Below, in pieces: positions 13,279-24,561 of a stretch of 64,000 bases of DNA. Position numbers and translations under genes: made by a program. Position 1 is the stretch's first letter, and each line of letters opens with the position of its first letter. Source of the DNA: Vishniacozyma victoriae (lineage: Eukaryota > Basidiomycota > Tremellomycetes > Tremellales > Bulleribasidiaceae); the NCBI GenBank assembly GCA_017654735.1, contig JADPYG010000088.1, forward strand, positions 2,356,001-2,420,000. The letters run 5' to 3'. Below the pieces are notes generated by a model. That model saw nothing but the letters and a program-made list of their open reading frames with translations. It did not search any database and was not told the DNA's origin.

Positions 13279-16200
13279 ATGGACGCGACAGACGACAAGC
13301 GCCCTAGAGCGGGGAAATGTGCGATGAGAGGGAGCTGTGGGAAGACGAGCATATTTGGAGCTGAGCTGCCTTGTCCCGATAGTGGCGATGCTGATAACGT
13401 GAGTCTGTGACACGACGCGTAGACATGAGCTGATGGTAGATCACGGATGAGATCAGGGAGTTGATGTCGTCTGTCTGTGGACCTTCTTATACCATCCCAG
13501 ACTCTGTGTGCTGTACAAAGGATCAGCTTGAAACGCTACGCGATAAATCCCAACAGGCTGCGCCGCTCATCGCATCATGTCCTGCATGTCACAACAATTT
13601 CCGAACCTTTTACTGCGACTTCACTTGCTCGCCTGATCAATCTACCTTTCTCGACATTGTATCCGTCCAGAATACGACAAATGGAAAGCAAGCGGTCAAA
13701 GAAGTCGATTACCTCGTCAGCGATGAATTCCGTCAAGGGTTTTACGATTCATGCAAGAGTGTTCAATTCGGAGCTACAAATGGATTCGCTATGGACTTGA
13801 TTGGAGGAGGAGCAAAGGATGCAAATGGGTTCTTGAAGTACATGGGGGATGTGAGACCTGGGTTAGGTTCGCCTTTCCAGATCTCATTCCCGGAAGTCAA
13901 GGAGACTGGATATACTCGGAAACCACTTGGATGTGCGGATGAAGGCTTGGATTCCAGGTGCGCATGTGTCGACTGCCCATCGACTTGTCCGACATTACCA
14001 TACGTCTCGCCACCTTCCGGTACCGGATGTCGAGTCGGTGCGGTCTCATGCCTGACATTCTCCCTCCTTATCGTCTATTCAGTCTGTATCTTACTCGGCC
14101 TCCTCTTCTTCTCATGGAAACAAGCTATACGACATCGACAGCGAAAGTACGAACGACTGGCACTCACAGATCCCCCATTATCGCCATCGGCTTCCGGACC
14201 ACAGAATGGTTTGGACGGATTAGTGGGACAAGGAGATGATACGGGATCTGGACCCGGTGGATCAATCCATTTCCGACTAGGACGAGGAGCGTCACTGATC
14301 GACCCTATGGACCACTTGCAACCAAAGCAGAATAAAATCAATGCCGCCTTACGGCGATTCTTCTACCGCCTCGGTCTATTCTGCGCAAAGCGGCCAATGG
14401 AGACTTTCGCCATGGCTGCTATCGTCATCGCATTGCTGAATACCGGATGGAAGTACTTTGCTGTCGAGACGGATCCGGTCCGCTTATGGGTCTCGCCATC
14501 TTCCGAAGCCGCAACTCAGAAACACTTCTTCGACGACACTTTCGGTCCATTCTACCGTACGGAACAAGTATTCATTTCTGCAATCAACGGCGATACACCC
14601 GTCACGTACGATACGCTCGACTGGTGGCTCAAGGTCGAGTCGGACATCAGTAAGCTCAAGACTGATAGTGGAGTAGGATTGAGCGACGTCTGTTTCGCCC
14701 CTACCGGCGAGGCTTGTGTTGTGCAGTCAGTCTCGGCATGGTTGGGCGAGGACATGGAGCAATGGGGAAAGAAATGGCAGGATCGAGTGAAGGATTGTGC
14801 CAGTAGACCAGGAGAATGTCTACCTCCATTCGGACAGCCTATCGATCCGAAGCTGGTCCTGGGAGGCGCAAAGGGAGATTGGTTGAATGCCAAAGCACTC
14901 GTCATCACATGGGTCGTCAACAACTATAACGACGATCGAGCCAAACCCGCTGAAGAATGGGAGACAGTCTTGAAGCACTACCTGGCTGGGTTGAGCCGGC
15001 ATGGAATTAAGATTGACTGGTCGACTGGGATCAGTCTTGAGGAAGAACTCAACAAATCCACCAATACCGATGTCAAGATCGTCGTTTTGTCTTACCTCGT
15101 CATGTTCCTCTATGTCTCCCTTACCCTCGGTGGTGGACTACCCACATCAGTCATCTCGTCAATTACCGCATACGTGTACAACCGTTTCCTACGGCTACTT
15201 CGACTTGTCGGTCTCGTATCGAGCTCTTCGGTCGAGGCTTCCGCTCCACCACCAGACCTCTCTGTCATTCCTACAATCCTCTCTGTCAGTTCTAAATTCT
15301 CCCTCGGACTATTCGGGATCATCATCGTCTTGGTCGCTGTCTCGTCATCAGTCGGTCTCTTCTCGCTCCTCGGAGTACGAGTAACATTGATCATCGCCGA
15401 AGTCATTCCATTCCTCGTCCTAGCTGTTGGAGTCGATAACGTCTTCATCCTCGTCCATGAGCTCGATCGTCAGAATTCTCTGCATGCCCTGCCTGATCGA
15501 GATGATGGGGACTCGAACCATGATGATCCACCGACGATGCTGGCTCCGGAGGAACGAGTCGCCAGAGCCGTCGCTAGGATGGGACCCTCCATTCTACTCA
15601 GTTCCGTCACGGAGACTGTCGCTTTCGCTTTGGGAGCTTTGGTGCCCATGCCAGCAGTCAGAAACTTCGCGATCTACGCCGCTGGATCCGTTTTCTTGGG
15701 CGCCGTCATGCAAGTTACGGTATTCGTCTCCGCCATGGCCGTGGATCTACGTCGTGCAGAGGTGAGCTCCATCCCATTCAAACGAGGATTGAGCTGATAT
15801 CTAGGCTATGCGAGTGGATTGTTTCCCTTGCATCAGGCTCCGAGCGCCAATTGGGCTGTACGACCGTGCGGCTCCTGCTGGCGAGGGTATGGTTGCCAAG
15901 TTTATGAGAAGGGTGTATGCTCCTCTGCTACTTCGATCTGGGATCAAGCAATTTGTAGTTGCTGCGTTTGGTGGATTGCTGCTAGTTGCCATTATTGGCA
16001 TTCAGCATATTCAGCTTGGTCTAGGTAAGTCGAGGACTCTTGACGACTGAACTGTCCTCCTGACAAGTAGATCAACGACTCGCTTTACCGTCCGATTCAT
16101 ACCTCGTACCATACTTCAATTCGCTGGATCAGTACCTTGATGTAGGACCACCCGTTTACTTCGTCGTCGACGGCTCTGATCCCGCTTCTCGTGAAGGCCA

Positions 16201-17474
16201 ACAACAGCTCTGCGGACGTTTCACTACCTGTATGGAACTCTCTGTCGCCAACTCTCTCGAAGCCGAACGTAAACGACCAGAATCTTCTTTCTTGGCCAGC
16301 CCACCTGCATCATGGATGGATGATTTCCTACAATGGACAAACCCAACTTTCGAATCATGTTGCCGAGTCAGACGAAGGGAACCATCTGTCTTCTGCGCTC
16401 CAAGAGATTCAGATCGATTATGTCGACCATGTTTCGAAGGTCAGGAATGGGATATTACGATGGCTGGATTACCTGAAAATGGAGAGTTTATGCGATACCT
16501 CCATCAATGGCTTCAATCGCCCACCGACGAATCTTGTCCACTTGGTGGTCAGGCCGCATACTCTTCAGCAGTCACGCTCGGTAGCGACAACACGACAGTC
16601 GCCGCTAGTCATTTCAGGACATATCATACACCGCTCAAGACTCAGAACGACTTCATCAATGCCCTGTCTGCCGCCAGGCGAGTGTCTGCCGACATCACCA
16701 AACGAACAGGAGTCAAGGTATTCCCATACTCCCTTTTCTACGTCTTCTTTGATCAATATGAACATGTCGAGTCGATCGCTGTACAGCTCATCGCACTCGG
16801 TATATTCGCTATTGCAATCATCACATCTGTCTTACTTGGATCATGGCGTACCGGTGGAGTAGTCACCTTCACATGTCTATTGGCCGTAATCAATGTCATG
16901 GGAGTGATGGGGTACTGGGGTGTCAGCCTCAATGCGATCAGTCTGGTCAATTTGGTCATTAGTCTAGGTATAGCCGTGGAATTCTGTAGTCATATCGCTC
17001 GCGCTTTCATGGGTGCCGGTAGTGGATTACCATTCGACAAGGATCCAAGTAAGGAGAGGAACGATAGAGCTTTCGCCGCATTGGTCGATGTTGGACCTTC
17101 GGTAAGCTTGCCCATCGCATGCGTTCAGTGTAGAAGCTAACTAGCAGGTATTCTCTGGTATCACAATGACCAAGCTTATCGGTATTTCAGTCTTGGCATT
17201 GACGAAATCGAAACTCTTAGAAGTCTACTTCTTCCGAATGTGGCTCGCTTTAATCCTCTCTGGAGCATTACATGGACTAGTTCTCCTTCCTGTACTACTG
17301 AGCTACTTGGGTGGTCAGGGATACTCGCTTGAAGATACCGATGAGGAATGGGTGACTAGTCAGATGCGTAGACCGTGAGTCCGCTTCTCTTTTCCTGTGA
17401 CCAAGCTGATCGCCAGGATGGACTACGAGTATGCGCCTTTCGCTGATACTGATTCGATTGTTTCAGACGATTAG
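13279..17474 (+). CDS. NCR1: NPC1/Ncr1-type sterol transporter
   Basis: Moves sterol out of the vacuole or lysosome lumen through its membrane; a partner of NPC2. The protein is about 1,320 residues over six exons. The cysteine-rich NPC1 N-domain is plain ([40 protein letters not shown]). The first membrane span follows ([18 protein letters not shown]), then the sterol-sensing domain around 15290-15470 ([20 protein letters not shown]), and an RND-like second membrane set ([32 protein letters not shown]). The tail holds YEYAPF, which contains a YxxPhi-type sorting signal. The first in-frame ATG (13279) gives [18 protein letters not shown], without a hydrophobic signal peptide, although the N-domain must reach the lumen. 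The true start may be a further upstream exon. Confidence 0.93.
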
Positions 17475-17659
17475 GTTGGGTTATTAGGAGATTTCTCGTT
17501 GCATAGCATGCATTTTTCACATTCATGCTATGCCGTCAATTTGACGACAAGATTCACAATGTATACATCTCATTTCTAGCTACTGTTGCTATATATAACG
17601 GGCGACACTCCACCAGGGAGGCGCCATACTTCTATCCAATATCTACCACAACGAACGGT

Positions 17660-20332
17660 CTAGAGAGCCTGTCCAGCCGACTCGGAACTCTCATCGTCCG
17701 AGCTGGGGTTCATGACTCTCAACTTACTCATGGCGCTTACTCGTCGCTGACCGTTTGCAGAGTCGAGTACGGGCGAAGAGGTGACGGGAGCAGGAACAGG
17801 GATAGGCATAGGGGTACTATCCCTCCTCAAAGTGTTGTCCCAGTTGGCTGTAGGAGTAGTAGACCCGCTGCTCGAAGGAGATCGAGCTACAGGCATAGGC
17901 AAGGAACCTCGTCGACTAGCTAGGGGTAGAGTCTCTGAGACTCGTCTTCCAGCTTTTTGGTTTACGAGGGTGATTGTCCTTCCTAGATCAAGGGGAGGGA
18001 GTTGAGGGGGAGTAGTAGACCTGGGTCTGGCAGCAGCGGCAGGAGCGGGGGTAGGGAAAGTGCTCAACGCTCGAGATTGGGGAGAAGCCGAGAAGGTCGG
18101 TACGGGGTTTTGAGCATATACGGGAGGTCGGGATGAAGAGATGTTTCGAGCGGAGGATTGCTGTTGTTGCTGCTGCTGAGATTCGTGCTGATGGGACCTG
18201 AGGGTTGAGGTAGCTGAGATGGACCTGAATGCGGGGTTGGAGGCTAATTGGTTCTGAAGCATTGACCAATCGTCATCCTGGCTGCTGGTAGGAGGGGCGT
18301 ATTCGTGGACAGTAGGCATAGGGTCGGCGAACGGGTTGGCAGCTTGAGATGGACTAGGGTGTACGGGCACGTGTTGAGAACCAGGGGTAGAGGGGTTCGA
18401 AGGTGGTTGGACGATCAAAGAAGGGATCAAAGGACCTTGACCACCTTGCATGGGAGAACCGTAGTTTGTCAATCGGCTTTGCTGGGATTGATCAAGTTCA
18501 GGCGAAGAAATGTTGATAAGTGGCAAATCATTGTCGATCATGGCGGTCGGTTCATACGGGTCCAAAGCGGAAGCTCGTCGAGATTCATCCAATCGACCAA
18601 GACCGAAATCGATTTCTTCCCAGTTGGCAGATCGAGGGTTCAAAGTAGACATGGGTCTCATTTCCTTATCAGAGTAACCACCCATTGGGACTTCATGGGC
18701 GTCCTCGTCAACACTTCGATTGCCGACAGAAGAAATGGTGGATCGGGTAGAGTATCGTTTCAAAAGACCTCGAGCCTTATTTCCGAGATCAGTCATGAAG
18801 GTTCCTTCCTTCTCGTTCGCATCCCGTCCGAATGGGTATTGAGCATTGGTGACTCGTCCAGAAGCTCTTCGTCGACCAAAGAATCCTCCATTGTCATTAT
18901 CGTCGACCTGAGAAGAGAACGAGAAATGTTCAGCCATCTTTCGTTTCTTGATCAACCTCAATCGTCGTCGGACAAGGTAAACAATGATAGGTAGACCAAT
19001 GATGGTCAACAAGAGGAGAGGAATGACGATACCAGCGATAGTACCGCCAGAAAGGTTCGAACCGGATTTACCAGCAGTCTCGGTATCGGGTTTCTTGATG
19101 GTTGACGTGGCTCCGTGGAGGTAATCAGAGCTCCAAGTCGTAGCCCATGTCCAAGAGCTAGGGTTGGAGTTTCTAGCATCAAGGTAGGAAACGTCGGATC
19201 GAGGGGTGTTGGTAGATGACAAGCCGAAGGCGGAAATCATGATACCGGAAGGAGTCATGATGGACGAGTGGTGAGACTTGGCAGCGGATGAGGCGGGCTG
19301 GAGGTTGGAGGGCTGGGACCATACCATCGAGGTAGTGTTCAACAGTGCGACCAATTCGGAAGGAGTGTCGGTGCTAGATGGAGCAGAGGTAGATCCACCG
19401 TGGAGGATCCTGTTTGTCAGCTCGCCAATTGGTATTGATGATGGAAAACTTACAAGAGGTCAAGCGAGGGGTGAGCAACGAGGGAAGCACCGATCCTGCC
19501 AGAAGGAATATCACCGGTGGTAGTCTCGGTGTGCCATCCGGCAGTCTCGGTCCAGACTCCGATGTTTGTCATGTCGACTAATGAGCCCGAAGCGGATTGA
19601 CCACCGATCATGTAGATGGTCCCATTGTTGGAGGTCATTGCGTAGTCGGCAACTGCCAATTGGTCGCCGGTCAAGGCGGAAGGTAGGTTCCTGCTAGACA
19701 GGAGGGAAGAGGCCCTCAAGGGTAGAGCGAGGATATCGGCGGCAGTGTAAGCAGAGGTCGAGGCGGCTACACATCAGCTTTTGTCATTTCATTGAGATGA
19801 CCAAAGGAGACTCACCACAAGAGTACGCATCTGCCAATCCACCAACGACCATCATACCACCCTGACCACTTCCAGTATCCACCCAAGCCATTCCTGCTCC
19901 TCGCCTCCGCTCAACGGAAGCAGGAGTGATGGAGGTCCAATCTCCTTCATCCAGGTCCATGGTGTGTAGCAACCCATCGTTGTGGCATGAACTGGTCATT
20001 CCTCCGAAAACAATCAGATTGTTTTCATCGGAAGTCATCGCCATGCTAGCGAACGCATGGGGTGGAAGACCGTCATTGGCGCCCAGGGAGAAGGTGGGCG
20101 TAGTGGTGTTGAGCTATCATCAGCTTAATTCTCAATAATGTAACTATCGACTCACCGGGTAGACCAAAACATCATTGGTAATCTGGAAGTTGGTCGTCGA
20201 GACCTGTCCACCAACAATGTACATGGCAGCCTGCGAAGGTACATATACAGCTTGATGTCCCCATCGTCCAGCCGGGCTCAACCCAAGCGCAACAGGGACC
20301 AACGTCAAGGTCGAAAGGATAATTGGCTTCAT
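17660..20332 (-). CDS. Single-pass membrane protein with kelch repeats
   Basis: The start MKPIILSTLTLVPVALGLSP is a clear signal peptide. Kelch-type blades follow over several exons (GRWGHQAVYVPSQAAMYIVGG, NNLIVFGGMTSSCHNDGLLH, GGMMVVGGLADAY, GTIYMIGGQSASG), each with the double glycine. Then come a Ser/Thr-rich linker, one membrane span (GGTIAGIVIPLLLLTIIGLP) and a long cytosolic tail of about 400 residues with a basic stop-transfer (RRRLRLIKKRK), proline-rich patches and a glutamine run (QQQQQQQ, near 18165). This layout suits a cell-surface or secretory-pathway sensor or adhesion protein: beta-propeller outside, disordered signalling tail inside. The precise role is unknown. The tail is one uninterrupted exon. 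Confidence 0.85.
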
Positions 20333-20932
20333 CGTACTACGATGTCGCAGGGATAAAGAAAGTGTATCCTCGTCGAGAGGGTATATATGTTGTTGTTGAT
20401 TATAAGGTTGAAAGTCAAGCTGTCCAGCAGCTATCAGTGATTATAGTGGTTAATGAAAGAGAGAGAAGGATCGACAAGATTTCAATAGCGTCTGCATACG
20501 TGCCCAGATTCGGTGATGGCAGTCTGGCCTAGGAGGATATGAAGGGGACTCATGTATACTTTTGCCTATCTTTACCAAGTGACGGCTTGATGTACTCATC
20601 GGATGAGATATGTTGAACATCCATAGAGGTATATCGTAATCCATACATTGAATTCTCAGGGTAGTCAGTTACTGCCATGCCTATTTGGCAACTCAAGCCT
20701 AACTACTACTTATTTTGATCCCGGCCTCCACCAAAAAAGTTGCATCTCAACTCTGTCTAGTCCCCTAGTAACGTGACTGACTTGAATCACTCGTATAACA
20801 ACAACGAACAACTCTCTAGTACTTTATATACTACCAGTCACCTAGTACAATCTTCAATATCTAGAAGTCTACAGAGAGAAGGCCACCCTCATATCACTAT
20901 AACAACCACACACTTTCAGCAACAAATCTAAA
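20333..20932. promoter_or_regulatory. Divergent promoter region with TATA and CTAGTA repeats
   Basis: 600 bp between divergent starts of the kelch protein and the La protein. TATATA at 20825-20830 lies about 105 bp before the La ATG. The hexamer CTAGTA occurs three times on the La-proximal side (around 20764, 20816 and 20842), two of them flanking the TATA. The leader just before the La ATG is rich in CA and AT. Confidence 0.5.
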
Positions 20933-22884
20933 ATGTCCGAGGAGATCAAGGTTGACGCGCCCGCTGTCGAGGAGCCCAAGACCGAGACTACCCAGACAGA
21001 GTCCAAGCCAGAGGAGTCTAAGCCTGCTGAGGAATCGAAGTCCGCCGAGGAAACTAAGCCCGCTACGGAAGCAACTCAAGCTCAAAAGGACGCTATTGCC
21101 GCTCTCTCCGAGGAAGACCGTGAATCTCTCGCCGCCAGGGCTGCCAAGCAGAGTACGTCCCATCTTCTTTCGTAGTATCAAAGGCTGATGAATAGTCAAC
21201 TTCTACTTCTCCGACTCTAACCTCCCTATCGACCGATACTTCTTCACCTTGACCACTTTCAACAAGGATGGATGGGTTCCTATCGAGACCATCTTGACTT
21301 TCAAGCGAATGAGGGAATTTGAGACTTACGGAGTTCCATTCGTCGTTGAGGCCCTCAAGAAGGTCGTCGAGGCTGAGGGAAGAGATCCCCTCCTTGCTAT
21401 CGATGAGCAGGCTGGAAATGTCAGGAGGATCAGGCCAATGGAGGCTCAGTCGGATGCTTGGACTCGATCCGTCTACGTCGTATGTCAAATTCACAACGCA
21501 TCGATCGAGAGCTAATCTAGTAGAAAGGTTTCGGTGCCGGAGAGACGGAGGCCAACACCCAGGAGAAACTAGAGGAGTGGTTCACACAGTTTGGTTCCAT
21601 CAACGCTGTCAGGAAGAGGCGTGAAGATGTCGAGGGCCAGGGTCTCAAGGGCAAGGGCAAGGGTGAATTCAAGGTCGGTCACTCACAATGTCCGAGATGG
21701 TCATAGCTGACAAACAGGGATCAGTCTTTGTCGAATTCGCATACGAGAAGGACATGAACGCTTTCCTAGAATCAGAAGAGCCAAAGAAGTTCACTCCAGA
21801 AAGCACCGAGGAGATCACCAAGATGTCCAAGTAAGCTGACGCGTCTTCTTTGATGCTTGAGCTGACAAAAAGGGACGCATATGTCAAGATGAAGGCAAAG
21901 GAGAAGGGTATCCCCGACAGCGAAGTTCAGCGAGGCAAGCCCACCGCCGGTGGAAAGTGGAACGCATTCAGAGAGATGAACAAGATCAAGTCTGGTGGTT
22001 CTCCCATGCTCGCCAAGATTCCCGATGGAGTCAAGGTCGTCGGTACCCCCGGTGGAATCCACCAGCGAGAACGTGATAACGGCCGAAAGAGGAACAGGGA
22101 CGATGATGGAGAAGAGGGAAGCTCCAAGCGTGAAAAGGTCGATGTACGTTGTACAGCTGTAAGGCTCATTCCACAGCTGACGGACAGGAGCCAAAGACCT
22201 TTACCCTCAACTACAAGGGCAAGGATGTCGAGTGCGACAAGAGCACCGGTCAGGTCGTTGACCGTGCCCAGCTCGGATTCCCCATGGAGGCTGTCGTCAA
22301 GTTCCAGGGTGGAACAGATAACCCAGATTGGAAGGACCTCAAGGTAAGTCTAGTCAAACGCGTCTGGATGAGCAGTTACTGACAGTCCCAGGAGAAGATC
22401 CTCACTCAGATCACCAAGCCATTCATGGCGTTCCCTCCAGGAGCTACCGTCGGTAACCTCGCCAAGCAGGATGATGCCCAGATCACGGATGAGGACATTG
22501 CCAAGCTCAACGATGCCAAGTTCCAATTCGGTGGTGCCGATGCTGTCTTCTCTCGAATGACCGGTAAGTCCCACCAATCATTTGTCAGTATGTAAACTGA
22601 TAAAGGCAGAGGACGAACAACGATCCTTCTGGCTCACTCGAGCCAACTACCAAGGAAAGCTCGCAGCTGCCAAATTCGCCTCAGAAGCCAAGCCCGAGAA
22701 GAAGTCTTTCGACAAGGGTAGCCGAGGTGGACGAGGAGGAAGGGGTCGAGGTGGTCGAGGTGGTGGACGGGGTGGTGGAGGAAGGGGTGGACGAGGTGGA
22801 AGGGGTGGACGTGATGGTGGTAACAGGGATAACAGGAACCAGGAGAAATCCGAGGGTATGCCTCCCAGCGTCGGTGCTGCATAG
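20933..22884 (+). CDS. LHP1: La-type RNA-binding protein with RGG tail
   Basis: Binds the UUU-OH 3' ends of new RNA polymerase III transcripts and protects them in the nucleus. Order of parts: an acidic Glu/Pro/Lys leader of about 65 residues, the La motif (VNFYFSDSNLPIDRYFFTL after splicing, then DGWVPIETILTFKRMR), a first RRM (SVYVKGFGAGETE, GSVFVEFAYEKDMNAFL), a basic linker with a bipartite-type nuclear signal (RKRNRDDDGEEGSSKREK), a second folded region that may be a degenerate RRM (AVVKFQGGTDNPDWKDLKEK), and a C-terminal RGG/GGR-rich tail from about 22720 to 22840. The RGG tail is an extra RNA-binding region. Seven or so introns keep frame. Confidence 0.9.
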
Positions 22885-22969
22885 ATGGATTTCCTCAGAT
22901 AGATTCCTATGGTAGTGATAAAATTGATAACATTTGGTCTCTTGACGATGTAACGATCTGCTTTACATC

Positions 22970-22971
<2 letters not shown>

Positions 22972-23026
<55 letters not shown>
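22972..23026 (+). repeat. (TG)n microsatellite
   Basis: About 27 perfect TG units without interruption. It lies 88 bp past the La stop and 90 bp before the next ATG, so it falls in the 3' UTR of one gene or the 5' leader of the next. Length variation between strains is expected. Confidence 0.98.
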
Positions 23027-23027
<1 letters not shown>

Positions 23028-23115
23028 GGCGTGTCGGATTGAAAATCGTTATTGTTCGGGCAAAGCACTCACTACTGTTCATGGGTACCTTCTTGTTCGT
23101 CTTATCATTATCACA

Positions 23116-24245
23116 ATGCCGGACGCCGCTATTGAAGCCTATAAAGCAGGACTGGATTATACCGAGCCAACAGGCAAAAACACTCGAAAAGCAAGAGTGA
23201 CCTACGAATTTGTCATCGATCCAAATAATCCACATGGTCCACCTAGGCAGAGAAGGATCATCGAGGCTGGGAACTCGGGAGGGAAGCTTTCGAAATGGTT
23301 CAAGGGAGAGAAGACAATTACTCCTGTTCCAGTAAGGACCCACCTCATCTTGGTAGGAGGAGGTGGCTGACGATAGATGCAAGCAACGATCATGCAGCCC
23401 GCCCAAGAGATAGAATACGATTGGCGAGGCCGACCCAAGCCATCGATACCACAACCTAGGCATCTACCCCAATTACAACAAGGTCAACAAGAATGGAATC
23501 AACCTCCCATTTTACTGGAACCAACGCCGCTACCGCCCAATATCGATAGTATGCCCTGGGGAGAGAGGAGGTATTGGTACAAAATGCAAGATGAGCAAAT
23601 CAAGGGGATCGAGATGATGCAGAAAGCTGCTAAAGACGGAGAGAAGGCGCAGATGAAGGAATTGAAGATCAAGCAGAAAGCTATCGACAAGGAGAGAGCG
23701 AGGGAATTGAAGTAAGTGGGGCCCAAATGAGTCTAACGTGATGCGCTGCGTAGCGCTTCTTGTGATCTGTCTGTGATCCTGAGACTGATGGTCATGGCCC
23801 AAGAGAAGCAACTTAAGTGGCTGCGCAAACACCCCCACCGAAATCTCCCAATGCCATCCTATCCAATGAACACCGCTCCCGGACAAATGCAAATCCCACC
23901 CCCTCCTCCAGATCCACTAAATTTCATGCTCCTCCCCACTGGTGAAGAGTTCGGGGTAAGGAGACCTTTCAATGCGCCTGGTTTACCGAGGAGTTTGGGT
24001 GGTCCACCGGGACAGGCTGGTTGGCCGATGATGAGTAGGACTATGACTCATGTGAGTAAATCAAGGATCGGGGCAATTATGATGGCCATGAGGCTGATTC
24101 AGATAGGCAGTCCACGATTTGACGTTGGAGGAGAGGGTCCACGCTATCCAGGTATGTGAGAAGATGGTCTTTACGCGGCATCCAGACCGCACCGGAACGA
24201 CCCGCTAATGAGCAGAGCGGACGAGTTTGGGGACCAACCTGGTAG
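23116..24245 (+). CDS. Proline-rich protein with a charged helix, unknown function
   Basis: Starts MPDAAIEAYKAGLDYTEPTG. About 310 residues over five or six exons. The first part contains a basic block (GKNTRKARVTYEF, GGKLSKWFKGEK). The middle is proline/glutamine-rich and leads into a strongly charged stretch likely to form a long helix (MQKAAKDGEKAQMKELKIKQ). Then come PPPPPDPLNF and a Gly/Pro region. Splicing the last introns (about 24054-24107 and 24155-24215) gives the end VHAIQSGRVWGPTW and a stop at 24243-24245; this 3' part is the least certain. I recognise no domain. Confidence 0.6.
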
Positions 24246-24561
24246 CAAGGGCTCTGACCTTCATAGAGTGAGGTAGACGTACATAGTCTGGCATAGCACT
24301 TCCACAACTCTCGTCAATAATCTTCCTTCTCATGCACAGATTACATTCATCTTCATGTGACATGTACGACAGTGCCAAATGAGACTTGCAGCGATATGAG
24401 ATTCCTTTACTGTGCCTCTTGGCCCTACAAACTGTAACTTACGTACACATACTCCAAAGCGCTTAGGATCTTCAATTTTGAAACCATCCAGTCCATTCAT
24501 CAAATCTCCTATACATCCTTGTCGTGTACAACATTGTATACACCACTAGCAATCAGTCAAA
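24246..24561. other. Intergenic, tandem genes
   Basis: Holds the 3' end of the proline-rich gene and the promoter of the MFS gene. No element stands out. Confidence 0.5.

Noticed and set aside
18305..18994. 229-codon plus-strand frame inside the kelch gene
   Set aside because: Antisense shadow of a convincing coding exon (propeller, membrane span, tail).
22973..23370. Open frames of repeating Cys-Val or Thr-His across the microsatellite
   Set aside because: These are translations of (TG)n and not proteins.
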